This document shows, piece after piece, positions 39,491-49,754 of a stretch of 64,000 nt of DNA (positions within the stretch are counted from its first letter, which is position 1; every line of letters starts with the position of its first letter). A program made the translations under genes and the position numbers. The DNA is from Candidatus Oceanisphaera merdipullorum (GTDB lineage Bacteria; Pseudomonadota; Gammaproteobacteria; Enterobacterales; Aeromonadaceae): assembly GCA_018883865.1 (NCBI GenBank), contig JAHLFI010000041.1, positions 1 through 64,000 on the forward strand, written 5' to 3'. Below the pieces are notes generated by a model. It saw nothing but the letters and a program-made list of their open reading frames with translations, was not told the DNA's origin and made no database searches.

Positions 39491-42400
39491 TTAATGATTT
39501 TCAGGTTTCGCCATCGGGGCCGATGCGGTGTTCTGTGCCGCCGTGCTGCCCGCATGACGACCACTGGTGGCCACCGCCTCACGTTGTAGCTGTGGATACT
39601 CAGGCTTCACATAAGGGGCTTGGGCTACCTCTTCAGGCTTCACCATGGGTGCCGAAACTTGACGTGAGCCGCGGTATAAACCGGTCGCCTTTGGCGCAGT
39701 TTGAGTGGCTGGCGCAGCGTTAGTCACAGCGGCTGGCTTAACAGTATCAGCTGGCACGGCTGGAGATGTAATTACCGGCGATGCAACTGTCGGTGATGTT
39801 GTGATCGGCTCCGGCTGCACGGCTACTGGCTGTGGGGCAGAGGCTGGCTCTGTCACTGCAGGCGCAACGGTTGCGCTTGGCTCAGCTTGCTGCTCCATGG
39901 CCGATTTAGCGTTAGGTGTTACTGGGGCACTAGGCTCTGCTTTGGGTTGTTCAACCTGAACAGGCTCAACATGAACAACAGGCTGCTTAATAACGGCCGG
40001 CTCAACTGCTGTTTGCTCTGCAACGGCTGGAGTGTCAATTACCTGTTCAACCAAGGCAGTTTCAACCGCGGCAGGCATAACATCGGTTTGTTTAAACTCG
40101 GCGTGTTTAATCTCGTCTGGTTTAACTTCATCCTGTTTAACAAGGGCTGGCTCAACGATGGCTGTTTCTACAACAGCCTCGGCTGCCTTTGGCTCAACTA
40201 CTGGTTGTGCCACTGCTGCAGGCTCAACGGCGGGTTGAGTCACGGACTCGGCTGCGGCTTTGAGCTCTAGCTTCAGTGGTTGTGCGGCGGCCAGTGCTTC
40301 TTCAGTCGCCACCCACTTGTCTTCACCTTGAGAGGCAATTAACGCGGCTATGCTGTCTTCGCGACGACGACGACGGCTGTCTTCGTTGATGCGTTTGCGC
40401 TTTGGCATGGCACTGCGTTTGTGATGCTCCTTGCTGCTGTCATCCGCAGGGGCTGCAACTTGTGGCTGAGCAACCGTCTCAGTGGCTGTGGTTGTTTGCT
40501 CTTCTTCACCGCCAATGCGGACTTGTTTTCTCTGCTGACGGCGCTGGCGACGTTCGGCCAAGTTCTGCTCTTGAGACTCAGGTGCAGAGGCCGTTGTCGT
40601 GGCTACGGTCGGCGTTTGGGCTGCAGTTGCGGCTTCTGTGGCGATAACGGCGGCATCACCGTCATTCAGCTGAGCGTTGGCTTGTGGATGCTCGCGGCGC
40701 GGTTTTCTGCGTTCACGACGTGGGCGCTCATTCTTATTCTCATCTTGCACAGCGGCGGCAACCGGCGCTTTAGACTCAGTTTGTTGAGCAGTATTACGCT
40801 CTTCATCACGGGGTCTGCGGGCATTGGTATTACGCGTATTGCGCGATGAACGGTCGTTGCGATCATTACGCTCGCTACTGCCGTTACGTTCACGGCTCGA
40901 CGAGCGAGAGTTATTGCGGCTCTGGTTGCGTTCGCCATTGTTGTTGCTGCCATTGTTGCCGGCCGTGTTGGTCACAGGGCGAGCGGTAGCCGAAGCCACC
41001 GGTTGGGCATCTGTATTGCCATTAAACCAACTGCCGATCGTGGCACACATGCGGCTGATAAAGCCAGGTGCAGTGACGCCTGACGTTGACACGCCAGCAG
41101 GTGCAACACTGGCCGCAGGAACAGACGTCGCTGCAGGAGCAGGCGTGGCAACCACGCTAGGCGCAGTAAAACCTTGTAACGCCGGCTGCTCAATACGTGG
41201 GCTAGACTGGCTGTCTCGCGGCGTATAAGTGGACTTAGGGACGGCCGTTTTTAGGCTGTAGCTGGTCACGGCTTCTTCTTCGCCGCTGCGCACGCGCTCA
41301 ACACTAAAGTGTGGGGTTTCCAGACGCTCATTCGGAATAATGTAAATTTCAACATTATAACGCTGCTCAAGACTGGCGATGGACTTGCGCTTTTCGTTCA
41401 ACAGATAAGCGGCGACGTCTACCGGGACTTGGCCATGAATTTGCCCTGTGTTGTCTTTCAGGGCTTCTTCTTCAATCAGTCGTAAGATGGCGAGAGCTAA
41501 GGACTCGTTATCACGAATGGTGCCTTGGCCTAAACAGCGTGGGCAGACGTGGGTGCTGGACTCGCCTAATGATGGGCGCAGGCGCTGACGCGACATTTCC
41601 AACAAACCAAAGCGAGAAATACGACCTAGCTGAATGCGGGCACGGTCTTGGCGCACCGCATCGCGCAGGCAGTTTTCTACTTCACGCTGATGGCGCACTG
41701 GCGTCATGTCGATAAAGTCGATCACCACTAAACCACCTAAGTCACGCAGGCGTAACTGGCGGGCGATTTCTTCGGCCGCTTCTAGGTTAGTTCTCAGCGC
41801 TGTTTCTTCTATGTCGCTGCCTTTAGTGGCGCGAGAAGAGTTGATATCGATACTGGTTAAGGCTTCGGTCGGGTCTATAACGATACTGCCGCCAGAAGGC
41901 AGGCGCACTTCGCGCTGAAAGGCCGACTCAATTTGGCTTTCAATCTGATAGTGGCTAAACATAGGCACATCGCCATCGTACAGCTTAACGATTTTTAAGG
42001 AATCTGGGCGGACCAGCTCGATGTGCTTGCGTGCGCGCTCATATACTACTGGGTTATCGATGACGATCTCGCCAATGTCACGGCGCAAGTAATCGCGAAT
42101 AGCGCGTACAATCACGTTACTTTCTTGGTGAATTAAGAAAGGTGCAGTGCCGCCTTCAGAGGCTTCTTGAATCGCTTTCCAGTGGCCTTGCAATACGCGC
42201 AAGTCCCATTCTAGTTCTTCTGCCGATTTGCCCACACCGGCGGTGCGTACAATCAGACCCATGCCATCGGGCAGGGCAAGTTGCGCCAGCGCTTCTTTCA
42301 GCTCGGTGCGCTCGTCGCCCTCAATGCGGCGAGAAATACCGCCAGCACGAGGGTTGTTCGGCATCAATACTAAGTAGGAGCCGGCGAGGCTGATAAAGGT

Positions 42401-42751
42401 AGTGAGCGCGGCGCCTTTATTGCCACGTTCTTCTTTATCAATCTGCACTATTACTTCTTGGCCTTCTTTGACCACTTCTTTAATGTTAGGTCGGCCTTGA
42501 TAGCTGTATCCGGCAGGGAAATAGTTACGGGCAATTTCTTTTAACGGTAAGAAACCGTGACGATCTGCACCGTAATCAACAAACGCCGCTTCTAAGCTGG
42601 GCTCTACGCGGGTAATTTTACCTTTATAGATGTTGGCTTTTTTTTGTTCGTGGCCTGGACTTTCAATATCCAGATCGTAGAGTTTTTGCCCATCTACGAG
42701 GGCGACACGCAACTCTTCTTCTTGAGTGGCGTTGATTAGCATTCTTTTCAT
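39491..42751 (-). CDS. rne: Ribonuclease E
   Basis: The main endoribonuclease of mRNA decay and scaffold of the degradosome; 1086 residues, close to E. coli's 1061. The N-terminal catalytic half holds the S1 domain ([20 protein letters not shown]), the 5'-sensor region, the DNase I-like segment ([20 protein letters not shown]) and the zinc link CPRCLGQG. The second half is low-complexity: a Gln/Asn/Arg-rich RNA-binding region ([18 protein letters not shown]), then Val/Glu/Pro/Ala repeats. It ends in [11 protein letters not shown], matching the PNPase-binding end. Divergent from rluC, as in E. coli. Confidence 0.98.
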   Translation of the reverse strand: MKRMLINATQEEELRVALVDGQKLYDLDIESPGHEQKKANIYKGKITRVEPSLEAAFVDYGADRHGFLPLKEIARNYFPAGYSYQGRPNIKEVVKEGQEVIVQIDKEERGNKGAALTTFISLAGSYLVLMPNNPRAGGISRRIEGDERTELKEALAQLALPDGMGLIVRTAGVGKSAEELEWDLRVLQGHWKAIQEASEGGTAPFLIHQESNVIVRAIRDYLRRDIGEIVIDNPVVYERARKHIELVRPDSLKIVKLYDGDVPMFSHYQIESQIESAFQREVRLPSGGSIVIDPTEALTSIDINSSRATKGSDIEETALRTNLEAAEEIARQLRLRDLGGLVVIDFIDMTPVRHQREVENCLRDAVRQDRARIQLGRISRFGLLEMSRQRLRPSLGESSTHVCPRCLGQGTIRDNESLALAILRLIEEEALKDNTGQIHGQVPVDVAAYLLNEKRKSIASLEQRYNVEIYIIPNERLETPHFSVERVRSGEEEAVTSYSLKTAVPKSTYTPRDSQSSPRIEQPALQGFTAPSVVATPAPAATSVPAASVAPAGVSTSGVTAPGFISRMCATIGSWFNGNTDAQPVASATARPVTNTAGNNGSNNNGERNQSRNNSRSSSRERNGSSERNDRNDRSSRNTRNTNARRPRDEERNTAQQTESKAPVAAAVQDENKNERPRRERRKPRREHPQANAQLNDGDAAVIATEAATAAQTPTVATTTASAPESQEQNLAERRQRRQQRKQVRIGGEEEQTTTATETVAQPQVAAPADDSSKEHHKRSAMPKRKRINEDSRRRRREDSIAALIASQGEDKWVATEEALAAAQPLKLELKAAAESVTQPAVEPAAVAQPVVEPKAAEAVVETAIVEPALVKQDEVKPDEIKHAEFKQTDVMPAAVETALVEQVIDTPAVAEQTAVEPAVIKQPVVHVEPVQVEQPKAEPSAPVTPNAKSAMEQQAEPSATVAPAVTEPASAPQPVAVQPEPITTSPTVASPVITSPAVPADTVKPAAVTNAAPATQTAPKATGLYRGSRQVSAPMVKPEEVAQAPYVKPEYPQLQREAVATSGRHAGSTAAQNTASAPMAKPENH

Positions 42752-43136
42752 TGATGACTCTTTTATAAAGTTTTTACTGTTTTTTACAGTGTTGGTGTTT
42801 TCCCTAGCATAACCGCGTTATTCCGACGAACACCGGCCTCGAGTCTGTTAGCGTAAGAGATACAGCCTCCCGGCTGGGTACGCTTGAGGCGCTTTTTCAG
42901 GTGTTTTTCACGGGTAAGGGAGAGCCCAAAGGTCGCGAATAAAACGGGTAGCTAGGGGTGTTCGGGACGTATCATCCAGTGTTGAATAACTCATGCTGGA
43001 TAAACATGGCTAGATAACCATCGCTAGCAACAACTGGCCGACACAAAATTCTGAGCCATTATCACACTTTAACTGTAACCTTAGCAAGACGCCTTTTTAG
43101 CGCCAAATCACACTTGCCAATGATAGAATGTAGACC
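42752..43136 (-). promoter_or_regulatory. rne leader and rne/rluC divergent promoter region
   Basis: 385 bases lie between the divergent starts, room for a long rne 5' UTR like the one through which RNase E autoregulates in E. coli. On the minus strand two small perfect hairpins are visible: ACTGT-A5-ACAGT (42777-42791), close to the start, and CAGCC-GGGA-GGCTG (about 42864-42877). Function as an autoregulatory leader is inferred, not shown. Confidence 0.45.
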
Positions 43137-44099
43137 ATGAAACCAGAACAGCAACATAGCGTACAACTGCTCACCATAGATGCGGAATATGAAGGGCAGC
43201 GCATCGATAACTTTTTACGCACCGCGCTCAAGGGCGTACCTAAAAGCATGATTTATCGCATTGTGCGCAAAGGTGAGGTCAGAGTTAATAAAAAGCGCAT
43301 TAAACCCGAATATAAACTGCAAGCCGGTGACATAGTGCGCATCCCGCCGGTGCGGGTGGCGGAGCGCGAAGATCCCGTACCCAGCGACAAGCTTGGCGAA
43401 GTGCAATCGTTAGAAGCGGCCATTGTCTATGAAGATGAGGCGCTTATTGTTATCAATAAACCTTCAGGCCTTGCGGTACATGGCGGCAGTGGGCTGAGCT
43501 ACGGCTTGATTGAGGGCTTGCGCGCGCTGCGCCCGCAAGCGCGATTTTTAGAATTAGTGCATAGACTCGACCGCGACACTTCGGGCTTATTGTTGGTAGC
43601 TAAAAAGCGCAGCATGTTGCGCAATTTGCATGAGCAGTTGCGTGAAAAAACCATAGATAAACATTATTTAGCCTTGGTGTGTGGTGAGTGGCCTGCTAAG
43701 CAAAGAGCCGTGAAGGCCCCGTTGCGCAAGTTTGAAATGCCCTCCGGCGATCGCGTAGTAAAGGTGGATACCAAAGAAGGTAAACCGTCGGAGACGCGTT
43801 TTAAGATCCTGCAGCAGTTTCCCCAAGCGACTTTAGTAGAATGTAGCCCCATTACCGGGCGTACCCATCAAATTCGGGTGCACACCTTGCATGCGGGCCA
43901 TCCGATAGCAGGTGATACTAAATACGGTGATGCTCAGTTTGATGAGAAAATGCGCGATTTAGGCTTAAAGCGGCTGTTTTTGCATGCTGGTCGCTTGCGC
44001 TTTTTCCACCCGGTGCGTGAAGAGCAGATGACCATAGAGGCGCCCTTAGAGCCTAGTTTAGAGCGGTTATTAACGCGCTTGGCCAAGATTGCTAAATAA
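43137..44099 (+). CDS. rluC: 23S rRNA pseudouridine(955/2504/2580) synthase
   Basis: 320 residues. An N-terminal S4 RNA-binding domain ([34 protein letters not shown]) precedes an RluA-family catalytic domain. The active-site Asp is in [17 protein letters not shown], and the family motif [13 protein letters not shown] follows. Position beside rne and the length match RluC, which modifies three uridines of 23S rRNA; the closely similar RluD is less likely from context. The HAD phosphatase gene follows 52 bases on. Confidence 0.96.
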   Translation: MKPEQQHSVQLLTIDAEYEGQRIDNFLRTALKGVPKSMIYRIVRKGEVRVNKKRIKPEYKLQAGDIVRIPPVRVAEREDPVPSDKLGEVQSLEAAIVYEDEALIVINKPSGLAVHGGSGLSYGLIEGLRALRPQARFLELVHRLDRDTSGLLLVAKKRSMLRNLHEQLREKTIDKHYLALVCGEWPAKQRAVKAPLRKFEMPSGDRVVKVDTKEGKPSETRFKILQQFPQATLVECSPITGRTHQIRVHTLHAGHPIAGDTKYGDAQFDEKMRDLGLKRLFLHAGRLRFFHPVREEQMTIEAPLEPSLERLLTRLAKIAK

Positions 44100-44151
44100 G
44101 ATTTTTAATTAAGGTCGGTAAATAAAGTAGCTAAATGAGGGTTTGCTAAGC

Positions 44152-44793
44152 ATGAACTTTAAGTTAGTCATCTTCGATTGGGATGGCACTCTGATGGACT
44201 CGGTGGCGCGCATTGTGTCTAGCATGCAAGCTACGGCGCAGGATTGTATGTTACCGGTGCCAAGTTCTGAGGCGGTACGCGATATTATTGGTCTTAGCTT
44301 ATATAAGGCGTTTCCTGTCTTGTTTGGTACTATTAGTGACGCCCAATCGGCCAGTTTACAGGCGACCTATCGTCGACATTATATGGAGCTGAACCAAACG
44401 CCAGCACCGCTGTTTGTCGGTGCCGCCGATACGATTAAAGAATTGCATACCCATGGCTATCAATTAGCAGTGGCTACCGGTAAGCAAAGAGCCGGCCTAG
44501 ACAGCGTCTTGGCCGATACCCAGTTAGGCGGATATTTTCACGCCTTGCGTGGTGCCGATCAGGCGGTGTCCAAGCCGCACCCGTTAATGCTGGAGCAGAT
44601 CTTAGCCGAGCTGAATGTCAGCCCGGCGGATGCGGTGATGGTAGGAGATTCCAGCTACGACCTAGAAATGGCCCAAGCTATTGGCATGCCGCGCATCGGC
44701 GTGACCTACGGTGTGCACGATGCGCGTAAGCTTAATGTGCATCAACCTTTAGCCTTGATTGACGATATTCGCCAGTTACGGGACTGGGTTTAA
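44152..44793 (+). CDS. HAD-superfamily phosphatase (Gph-like)
   Basis: About 213 residues, a HAD subfamily IA hydrolase. Motif I is FDWDGTLMDS, with both catalytic Asp residues; motif II is AVATGKQRAG; the Lys of motif III is in SKPHPLML; motif IV is MVGDSSYDLEMA. A helical cap lies between I and II. Such proteins next to rluC are usually annotated as phosphoglycolate phosphatase-like, but the substrate is not determined by sequence. ATG 44152 is preferred, with GAGGG ten bases upstream, over the TTG at 44143. Confidence 0.92.
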   Translation: MNFKLVIFDWDGTLMDSVARIVSSMQATAQDCMLPVPSSEAVRDIIGLSLYKAFPVLFGTISDAQSASLQATYRRHYMELNQTPAPLFVGAADTIKELHTHGYQLAVATGKQRAGLDSVLADTQLGGYFHALRGADQAVSKPHPLMLEQILAELNVSPADAVMVGDSSYDLEMAQAIGMPRIGVTYGVHDARKLNVHQPLALIDDIRQLRDWV

Positions 44794-44870
44794 GGCGGCG
44801 TCATACGTGTTGCGCCGACGCAAAGGACGGTGAGTGTTTTAACTGACAGCTTAGGGCTGACCGCTTTGTT

Positions 44871-45524
44871 TCAAGGTACTTGTACGCCGAATTGACCCAA
44901 CAGGTCGACCAGTCCCATTAATGGCAAGCCGACGAGGGTATTAGGATCGCGGCCTTCCATGCGCTCAAATAAGCTGATGCCGAGGCCTTCGCATTTAAAG
45001 GCACCTGCACAGTCCAGTGCGGGCTCGCGTTCAAGATAGCGATCAATTTGTGCGGCCGTCAGGATGCGAAATACCACGCTAAAGGGCTCCACCAGTGAGC
45101 GCAGCTGATCGTTCGCTACGTCATAGACAGCTAAGCCGGTATAAAAGGTGATGCGTTGGCCGCTGGCGGCGAGCAGTTGAGCGTGAGCGCGGGCCAAGGT
45201 ATGGGGCTTGCCCAAAATTTGGCTTTGGTGCACACCGTCGGGGCCAATGGACCTAGGATTAACACACACTTGGTCTGAGCCAATAATCAGGCTGTGCGGA
45301 TAAAGGTGACTCAGTGCGCGCGCTTTTTGTTCGGCTAAGCGTCGCACTAAGCCTTCGGCACTCTCATTGGGCAGAGCGGTCTCGTCAATATTTGGGCTGT
45401 GACAGGTAAAAGGCAGCTGCAACTTATGCAGTAGTTGTTGGCGATAGGCGGATGACGAAGCCAGAATAAGTGACGGTGACTGAAGGGGTGAAGCACAAGG
45501 CACTGATGAGGGCAATAAGGGCAT
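44871..45524 (-). CDS. yceF: Maf-family nucleotide pyrophosphatase (YceF type)
   Basis: 217 residues. Maf proteins hydrolyse modified or non-canonical nucleotides. The conserved start of the fold is LILASSSAYRQQLLHKL. The catalytic region contains IIGSDQVC, and EGLGISLFERMEGRDPNTLVGLPL is the family C-terminal block. Position divergent from yceD-rpmF matches E. coli yceF, whose product acts on 7-methyl-GTP. The N-terminus has about 17 extra residues before the conserved core, so the true start may be further in. Confidence 0.93.
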   Translation of the reverse strand: MPLLPSSVPCASPLQSPSLILASSSAYRQQLLHKLQLPFTCHSPNIDETALPNESAEGLVRRLAEQKARALSHLYPHSLIIGSDQVCVNPRSIGPDGVHQSQILGKPHTLARAHAQLLAASGQRITFYTGLAVYDVANDQLRSLVEPFSVVFRILTAAQIDRYLEREPALDCAGAFKCEGLGISLFERMEGRDPNTLVGLPLMGLVDLLGQFGVQVP

Positions 45525-45698
45525 AGTTACGTAAGCCGATCATGAACAGATGAGAGAGTTTAGCATGTTGTGACTTATGCGGTAGGGCTGGCACGATAGA
45601 GCGTCTGTTAACGGTAGCCAGTGGTTGCAGATACCGCGTAAGGCGTTATTTTTGGTTGTTTTTTTAGCTATTATTTAGCCCGAAAAACGTTTTTCTCT

Positions 45699-45725
45699 TT
45701 GACTCCCACTATGAGTATCTATAAT
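45699..45725 (+). promoter_or_regulatory. Putative promoter of the yceD-rpmF-plsX-fab cluster
   Basis: TTGACT (45699-45704) and a perfect TATAAT (45720-45725) are separated by 15 bases, slightly short. The expected start of transcription, about 45732, is only some five bases before the yceD ATG. Confidence 0.6.
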
Positions 45726-45736
45726 ATGCGCGCCTT

Positions 45737-46258
45737 ATGGAAAAGGTAAAGTTGCCCAATAAGGTTGATCCCGCTCGCTGCGCGCTTAATCGTCTTCAAT
45801 ACGAAGGTGAATATGCCGCGTCGCTAATGCCCAGACTGGCGGAGTCTACCCAAGGTATCCATGGTGATATCAACGTATCTCTAGACTTTGGCACCGACGC
45901 CCAAGGGCTACGCATTATGCACGGCAAAACGCGCATGTGTGTGACCCTCCAGTGCCAAAGATGTAACGAGCCGTTTGATACTACTATAGAATCCGAATTT
46001 ACATACACGCCGCTGCGTGCAAACGCAGAAGCACCAGATGTGCCGGAAGATTACGAAACGGTCGAAGTGGATGAAGTTGGCGAAATAGACTTGGTCGAAT
46101 TAGTCGAGGATGAACTTATTCTCAGCTTACCTCAGATTCCGGTTCATGCGAATGAACACTGTTCTGAAGGTAAATTCGACCAAAGCTTTGGTACAATTCC
46201 TACCGCTGAAGAACGTCCGAACCCTTTCGCGATTCTGGAAGGTTTAAAACGTAAGTAA
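45737..46258 (+). CDS. yceD: YceD family protein (DUF177), rRNA-processing associated
   Basis: 173 residues, a conserved bacterial protein encoded just before rpmF and linked in several organisms to 23S rRNA accumulation. Seen here: MEKVKLPNKVDPARCALNRL at the start; the Cys pair CQRCNEPF; EVDEVGEIDLVELVEDELIL; and the HCSEG/ERPNPFAILEGLKRK ending, all matching E. coli YceD. The start matches the family, so the promoter leaves almost no leader, and there is no Shine-Dalgarno sequence. It is followed by rpmF after 21 bases. Confidence 0.95.
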   Translation: MEKVKLPNKVDPARCALNRLQYEGEYAASLMPRLAESTQGIHGDINVSLDFGTDAQGLRIMHGKTRMCVTLQCQRCNEPFDTTIESEFTYTPLRANAEAPDVPEDYETVEVDEVGEIDLVELVEDELILSLPQIPVHANEHCSEGKFDQSFGTIPTAEERPNPFAILEGLKRK

Positions 46259-46279
46259 CTGATTTAGGAGTGAGGTCAC

Positions 46280-46450
46280 ATGGCCGTACAAAAGAGTAAA
46301 GTATCTCGCGCTGTGCGCGGAAGCCGTCGTTCACACGATTCGTTGACTGCTGCTGCATTGACTGTAGATCAAACTACAGGCGAATTGCATCGTCGTCATC
46401 ACATCACTGCGGATGGTTTTTACCGCGGTGTAAAGGTTATTAATAAGTAA
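46280..46450 (+). CDS. rpmF: 50S ribosomal protein L32
   Basis: A 56-residue protein, [20 protein letters not shown] at the N-terminus and [17 protein letters not shown] at the end. It is basic, with the expected length and the L32 core GSRRSHDSL. This family lacks the four-Cys zinc knuckle of some other L32 proteins. GGAGTGAGG precedes the ATG. It lies between yceD and plsX, the conserved gammaproteobacterial arrangement that couples ribosome and phospholipid synthesis. Confidence 0.98.
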   Translation: MAVQKSKVSRAVRGSRRSHDSLTAAALTVDQTTGELHRRHHITADGFYRGVKVINK

Positions 46451-46458
46451 TAATAACC

Positions 46459-47469
46459 TTGTCGCAGCTGACCGTTGCGTTAGATATGATGGGGGGAGAC
46501 TTTGGCCCCTCAATAACAGTGCCTGCCGCCGCGCAGGCACTGTCGCTTCTACCTGATCTGCATTTGCTCTTGTTTGGTTTGGAAGCGGAGCTGTCTCCTT
46601 GGCTATCGCGCCTAAATTTAGACCAACACCCGAGAGTGCAGACGTGCTTTTGTACGCAACAGGTGGGCAATGATCATAAAGCCGCTTATGCCCTGCGTCA
46701 TCTAACCGACTCTTCTATGCGCCACGCGCTTGATGCTCTTGCATCAGGGCGCGCGCACGCTTGCGTGAGCGCCGGTAACACAGGGGCATTAATGGCCATG
46801 GCCATGAAGGTGCTCAATACCGTCTCTGGTGTAGACAGGCCCGCACTGATCACACGTCTGCCACAACGGGGCGGGGGTTATGCCTTGCTGCTCGATGTGG
46901 GTGCTAATATCAGTTGCGATGCCGAGCAGTTGGTGCAGTTTGCTTTGATGGGAGAGCAAGCCGCTCAGCGTATACTCGGCATCACAGCCCCGCGTATTGC
47001 TTTACTGAATGTGGGTGTTGAAGCCAACAAAGGTAATGAAGCCGTACGCGAAGCAGGTCAGCGTTTAAGCCAAATCGCCGAGCTAAATTACTGCGGTTAT
47101 ATCGAAGGTAATGAGTTATTTACCGGTAAAGCCGATGTTATCGTCTGCGACGGATTTGTCGGTAATGTGGCCCTTAAAACCAGTGAAGGTGTGGCAAGGT
47201 TATTGTTAGGTCAGCGCCTGAAACGCGGTTTTTTAAGTAAAATGCTGACCTTTTGGTTAAAAAATCGGCTCTCTCATCTGAACCCCGACCAGTATAATGG
47301 CGCAAGTCTGATAGGATTACGCGCCAGTGTGGTGAAAAGCCATGGCAGTGCTGGCTCACCTGCCTTCTTCAATGCGATTTTGCAGGCCATTTCTGAGATT
47401 GAACATGACTTGCCTGCGAGCATCGCGCATCGTTTCGATACTGCCCCACAGGACAGTCACGTAAGATAA
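46459..47469 (+). CDS. plsX: Phosphate acyltransferase PlsX
   Basis: Makes acyl-phosphate from acyl-ACP for phospholipid synthesis. 336 residues, normal length. The start motif [19 protein letters not shown] is diagnostic. [16 protein letters not shown] and [17 protein letters not shown] follow, with [20 protein letters not shown] further on. The start is TTG 46459, nine bases after the rpmF stop, with no strong Shine-Dalgarno; coupling to rpmF translation is likely. fabH begins 4 bases after its stop. Confidence 0.96.
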   Translation: MSQLTVALDMMGGDFGPSITVPAAAQALSLLPDLHLLLFGLEAELSPWLSRLNLDQHPRVQTCFCTQQVGNDHKAAYALRHLTDSSMRHALDALASGRAHACVSAGNTGALMAMAMKVLNTVSGVDRPALITRLPQRGGGYALLLDVGANISCDAEQLVQFALMGEQAAQRILGITAPRIALLNVGVEANKGNEAVREAGQRLSQIAELNYCGYIEGNELFTGKADVIVCDGFVGNVALKTSEGVARLLLGQRLKRGFLSKMLTFWLKNRLSHLNPDQYNGASLIGLRASVVKSHGSAGSPAFFNAILQAISEIEHDLPASIAHRFDTAPQDSHVR

Positions 47470-47473
47470 GCCT

Positions 47474-48433
47474 ATGAACAGTAAAATATTAGGAACCGGC
47501 AGCTACCTGCCCGCCGCGGTACGTACCAACGCCGACTTAGAAAAAATGGTAGACACCAACGACAGCTGGATAGTGGAGCGCACCGGTATTCGCGAGCGCC
47601 GCATTGCAGGCGCCGAGGAAACCATAGCGACCATGTCCCACCAGGCAAGTTTGCGCGCCATTGAGGCCGCTGGTATTTCCGCCCAAGAGCTGGACATGAT
47701 CATTCTCGCCACCACCAGTGGCGAAAATGCGTTTCCGGCTGCGGCCTGTGAAGTACAAGCGCTGTTGGAAGTACAGGGCATTCCGGCCTTCGACTTATCG
47801 GCGGCTTGCGCCGGTTTTAGCTACGCCTTGAGCGTGGCGGATCAATTTATTAAAAGCGGCGCCGCCCGTCATATCTTAGTGATAGGCGCCGATGCACTGT
47901 CACGCATGTGTGACCCCGAAGACCGCGGCACCGTTATCTTATTTGGTGATGGAGCCGGTGCGGTCGTCATTGGCGCAAGTGAAGAGCCCGGCATCTTGTC
48001 GACCCATTTGCACGCCGATGGCCGTTATGCCGAGATGCTGAAATTGCCGCATCGTACCCGTGGCATCAGTGGCGCCGAGATGGGCGCGTACATGACCATG
48101 AAAGGCAACGACGTATTTAAGGTGGCGGTCTCGCGGTTAAGCGAAATTGTGACTCAGACTTTAGAAGCCAACAATATTGATAAGTCTGAGCTGAATTGGT
48201 TAGTCCCACACCAAGCCAACTATCGTATTATTACCGCCACCGCCCGCAAATTAGGCATGTCGCTGGATAATGTGATCTTAACGCTCGATCGCCACGGCAA
48301 CACCTCGGCGGCCAGTGTACCGATCGCCTTCGATGAAGGCGTGCGCGACGGCCGCATTCAGAGGGGCCATTTGGTGCTGCTGGAAGCCTTCGGTGGTGGT
48401 TTTGCGTGGGGCTCAGCCCTGATCAGATTTTAA
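47474..48433 (+). CDS. fabH: Beta-ketoacyl-ACP synthase III
   Basis: Starts fatty-acid synthesis by condensing acetyl-CoA with malonyl-ACP. 319 residues. The catalytic triad is visible: Cys in [17 protein letters not shown], His in [16 protein letters not shown], and Asn in [14 protein letters not shown]. The N-terminal [19 protein letters not shown] is typical. It lies between plsX and fabD in the conserved cluster; 194 bases separate it from fabD. Confidence 0.98.
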   Translation: MNSKILGTGSYLPAAVRTNADLEKMVDTNDSWIVERTGIRERRIAGAEETIATMSHQASLRAIEAAGISAQELDMIILATTSGENAFPAAACEVQALLEVQGIPAFDLSAACAGFSYALSVADQFIKSGAARHILVIGADALSRMCDPEDRGTVILFGDGAGAVVIGASEEPGILSTHLHADGRYAEMLKLPHRTRGISGAEMGAYMTMKGNDVFKVAVSRLSEIVTQTLEANNIDKSELNWLVPHQANYRIITATARKLGMSLDNVILTLDRHGNTSAASVPIAFDEGVRDGRIQRGHLVLLEAFGGGFAWGSALIRF

Positions 48434-48627
48434 ATGACAACGCGATCTTAATCCCAGCGCAGTCAGCGCTAGGACATGCATCATGCCGACGGCTTTACAT
48501 TTATGAGCAGCGCGGCATGCTTTGCTCAACCAGTATGTTTTGAACACGATTGTTTGGAATAATGTGTTTTAAGTAACACGTATTAAACAATGCGTTAAAC
48601 AAAATGCGTTAAACAAAAGGACAGACA

Positions 48628-49566
48628 ATGACTTTTGCCATTACCTTTCCCGGTCAGGGTTCGCAAACGGTCGGCATGTTAGCCGACGTCTTGGCCGAAC
48701 ATGACTGTGTTAAACAGACTTTTGCCGAAGCGTCAAACGCCTTAGGCTATGATGTGGCCGAGCTAGTATTAAACGGCCCTGCCGAAGAATTGAATAAAAC
48801 GTGGCGCACACAGCCGGCCTTGCTAACTGCCTCTGTGGCACTCTGGCGTTTATGGCGCGAGCAAGGCGGTGTCATGCCTGATGTGATGGCTGGCCACAGT
48901 TTGGGCGAATATTCGGCATTAGTCTGCGCCGATGTATTAAGCCTCACCGACGCCGTTAAGCTGGTTGAGCTGCGCGGTCAACTGATGCAAGAAGCCGTGC
49001 CAGAAGGCACAGGAGCTATGTCGGCGATTATCGGTTTAGATAACGATACTATTATTGCTAACTGCGCGCTGGCTGAGCAGGGTGAAGTGGTGTCTGCGGT
49101 GAACTTTAACTCACCGGGCCAAGTGGTGATCGCCGGCAATAAGGCGGCGGTAGAGCGCGCTAACGTATTAATGAAAGAAAGTGGCGCTAAGCGCGCCTTG
49201 CCATTACCGGTAAGTGTACCGTCTCATTGTGCACTGATGCGGTCGGCGGCCGAGAAGCTAGAGCAACGTTTGGCCGAGATGACCTTTAATGAGCCAAGCG
49301 TTCCCGTTATCAATAACGTCGATGTGCGCACTGAAACCAGTGCCGCAGCCATTAAAGATGCGCTAGTACGCCAGCTTTATAGCCCTGTGCGTTGGACCGA
49401 AACCGTGGAATCTATGGTGGAGTTAGGTGTGACACTCGCGCTGGAAATGGGCCCAGGTAAGGTATTGTCGGGTTTGGCTAAGCGCATCGATAAGCGCGTT
49501 GAGGGCTTGAGCGTCAATGACCAAGCGGGTCTTGAGCAAGCGCTTGCCGCCGTTACGGCGCAATAA
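48628..49566 (+). CDS. fabD: Malonyl-CoA:ACP transacylase
   Basis: Transfers malonyl groups from CoA to acyl carrier protein. 312 residues. FPGQGSQTVGML opens the fold. The nucleophile Ser is in GHSLGEYSALVCADVLSL, and the active-site His in SVPSHCALM. NFNSPGQVVIAG and RWTETVESMVELGVTLALEM are family blocks. The start ATG is preceded by AAGGACAG. It is separated from fabG by a 188-base gap holding a long inverted repeat. Confidence 0.98.
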   Translation: MTFAITFPGQGSQTVGMLADVLAEHDCVKQTFAEASNALGYDVAELVLNGPAEELNKTWRTQPALLTASVALWRLWREQGGVMPDVMAGHSLGEYSALVCADVLSLTDAVKLVELRGQLMQEAVPEGTGAMSAIIGLDNDTIIANCALAEQGEVVSAVNFNSPGQVVIAGNKAAVERANVLMKESGAKRALPLPVSVPSHCALMRSAAEKLEQRLAEMTFNEPSVPVINNVDVRTETSAAAIKDALVRQLYSPVRWTETVESMVELGVTLALEMGPGKVLSGLAKRIDKRVEGLSVNDQAGLEQALAAVTAQ

Positions 49567-49633
49567 GTGACTTGTTTCGCTACTATCATATAAAGCCGTC
49601 ACATTAACAAATGCGACGATTAACAAATAAATA

Positions 49634-49732
49634 AAGGCCGGTGTGGCGTTGAAATCAAGCAGAAAGCCAAGGAAAGCTTGCTGTGCGCTCAGGAGAAATA
49701 GCCGCGACTTGATCTCTTATCACACCGGCCTT
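49634..49732 (+). other. Structured element with 12-bp terminal stem between fabD and fabG
   Basis: AAGGCCGGTGTG (49634-49645) pairs perfectly with CACACCGGCCTT (49721-49732), enclosing 75 bases. Inside, ATCAAG (49654-49659) can pair with CTTGAT (49708-49713). An alternative local pairing of CAAGC (49656-49660) with GCTTG (49676-49680) competes with it. No T run follows, so it is not a simple terminator. It lies just ahead of the fabG ribosome binding site. It may be a leader RNA, a small RNA or a palindromic repeat. Confidence 0.55.
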
Positions 49733-49754
49733 AGTTATAACTGAAGGAGTCATT

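Noticed and set aside
39705..40953. Several open frames antisense to the C-terminal half of rne
   Set aside because: The low-complexity Val/Glu/Pro/Ala coding sequence keeps the other frames open by composition alone.
42777..42791. LexA-like ACTGTTTTTTACAGT upstream of rne
   Set aside because: The spacer between CTGT and ACAG is 5 bases, not 8; it is better read as a small hairpin.
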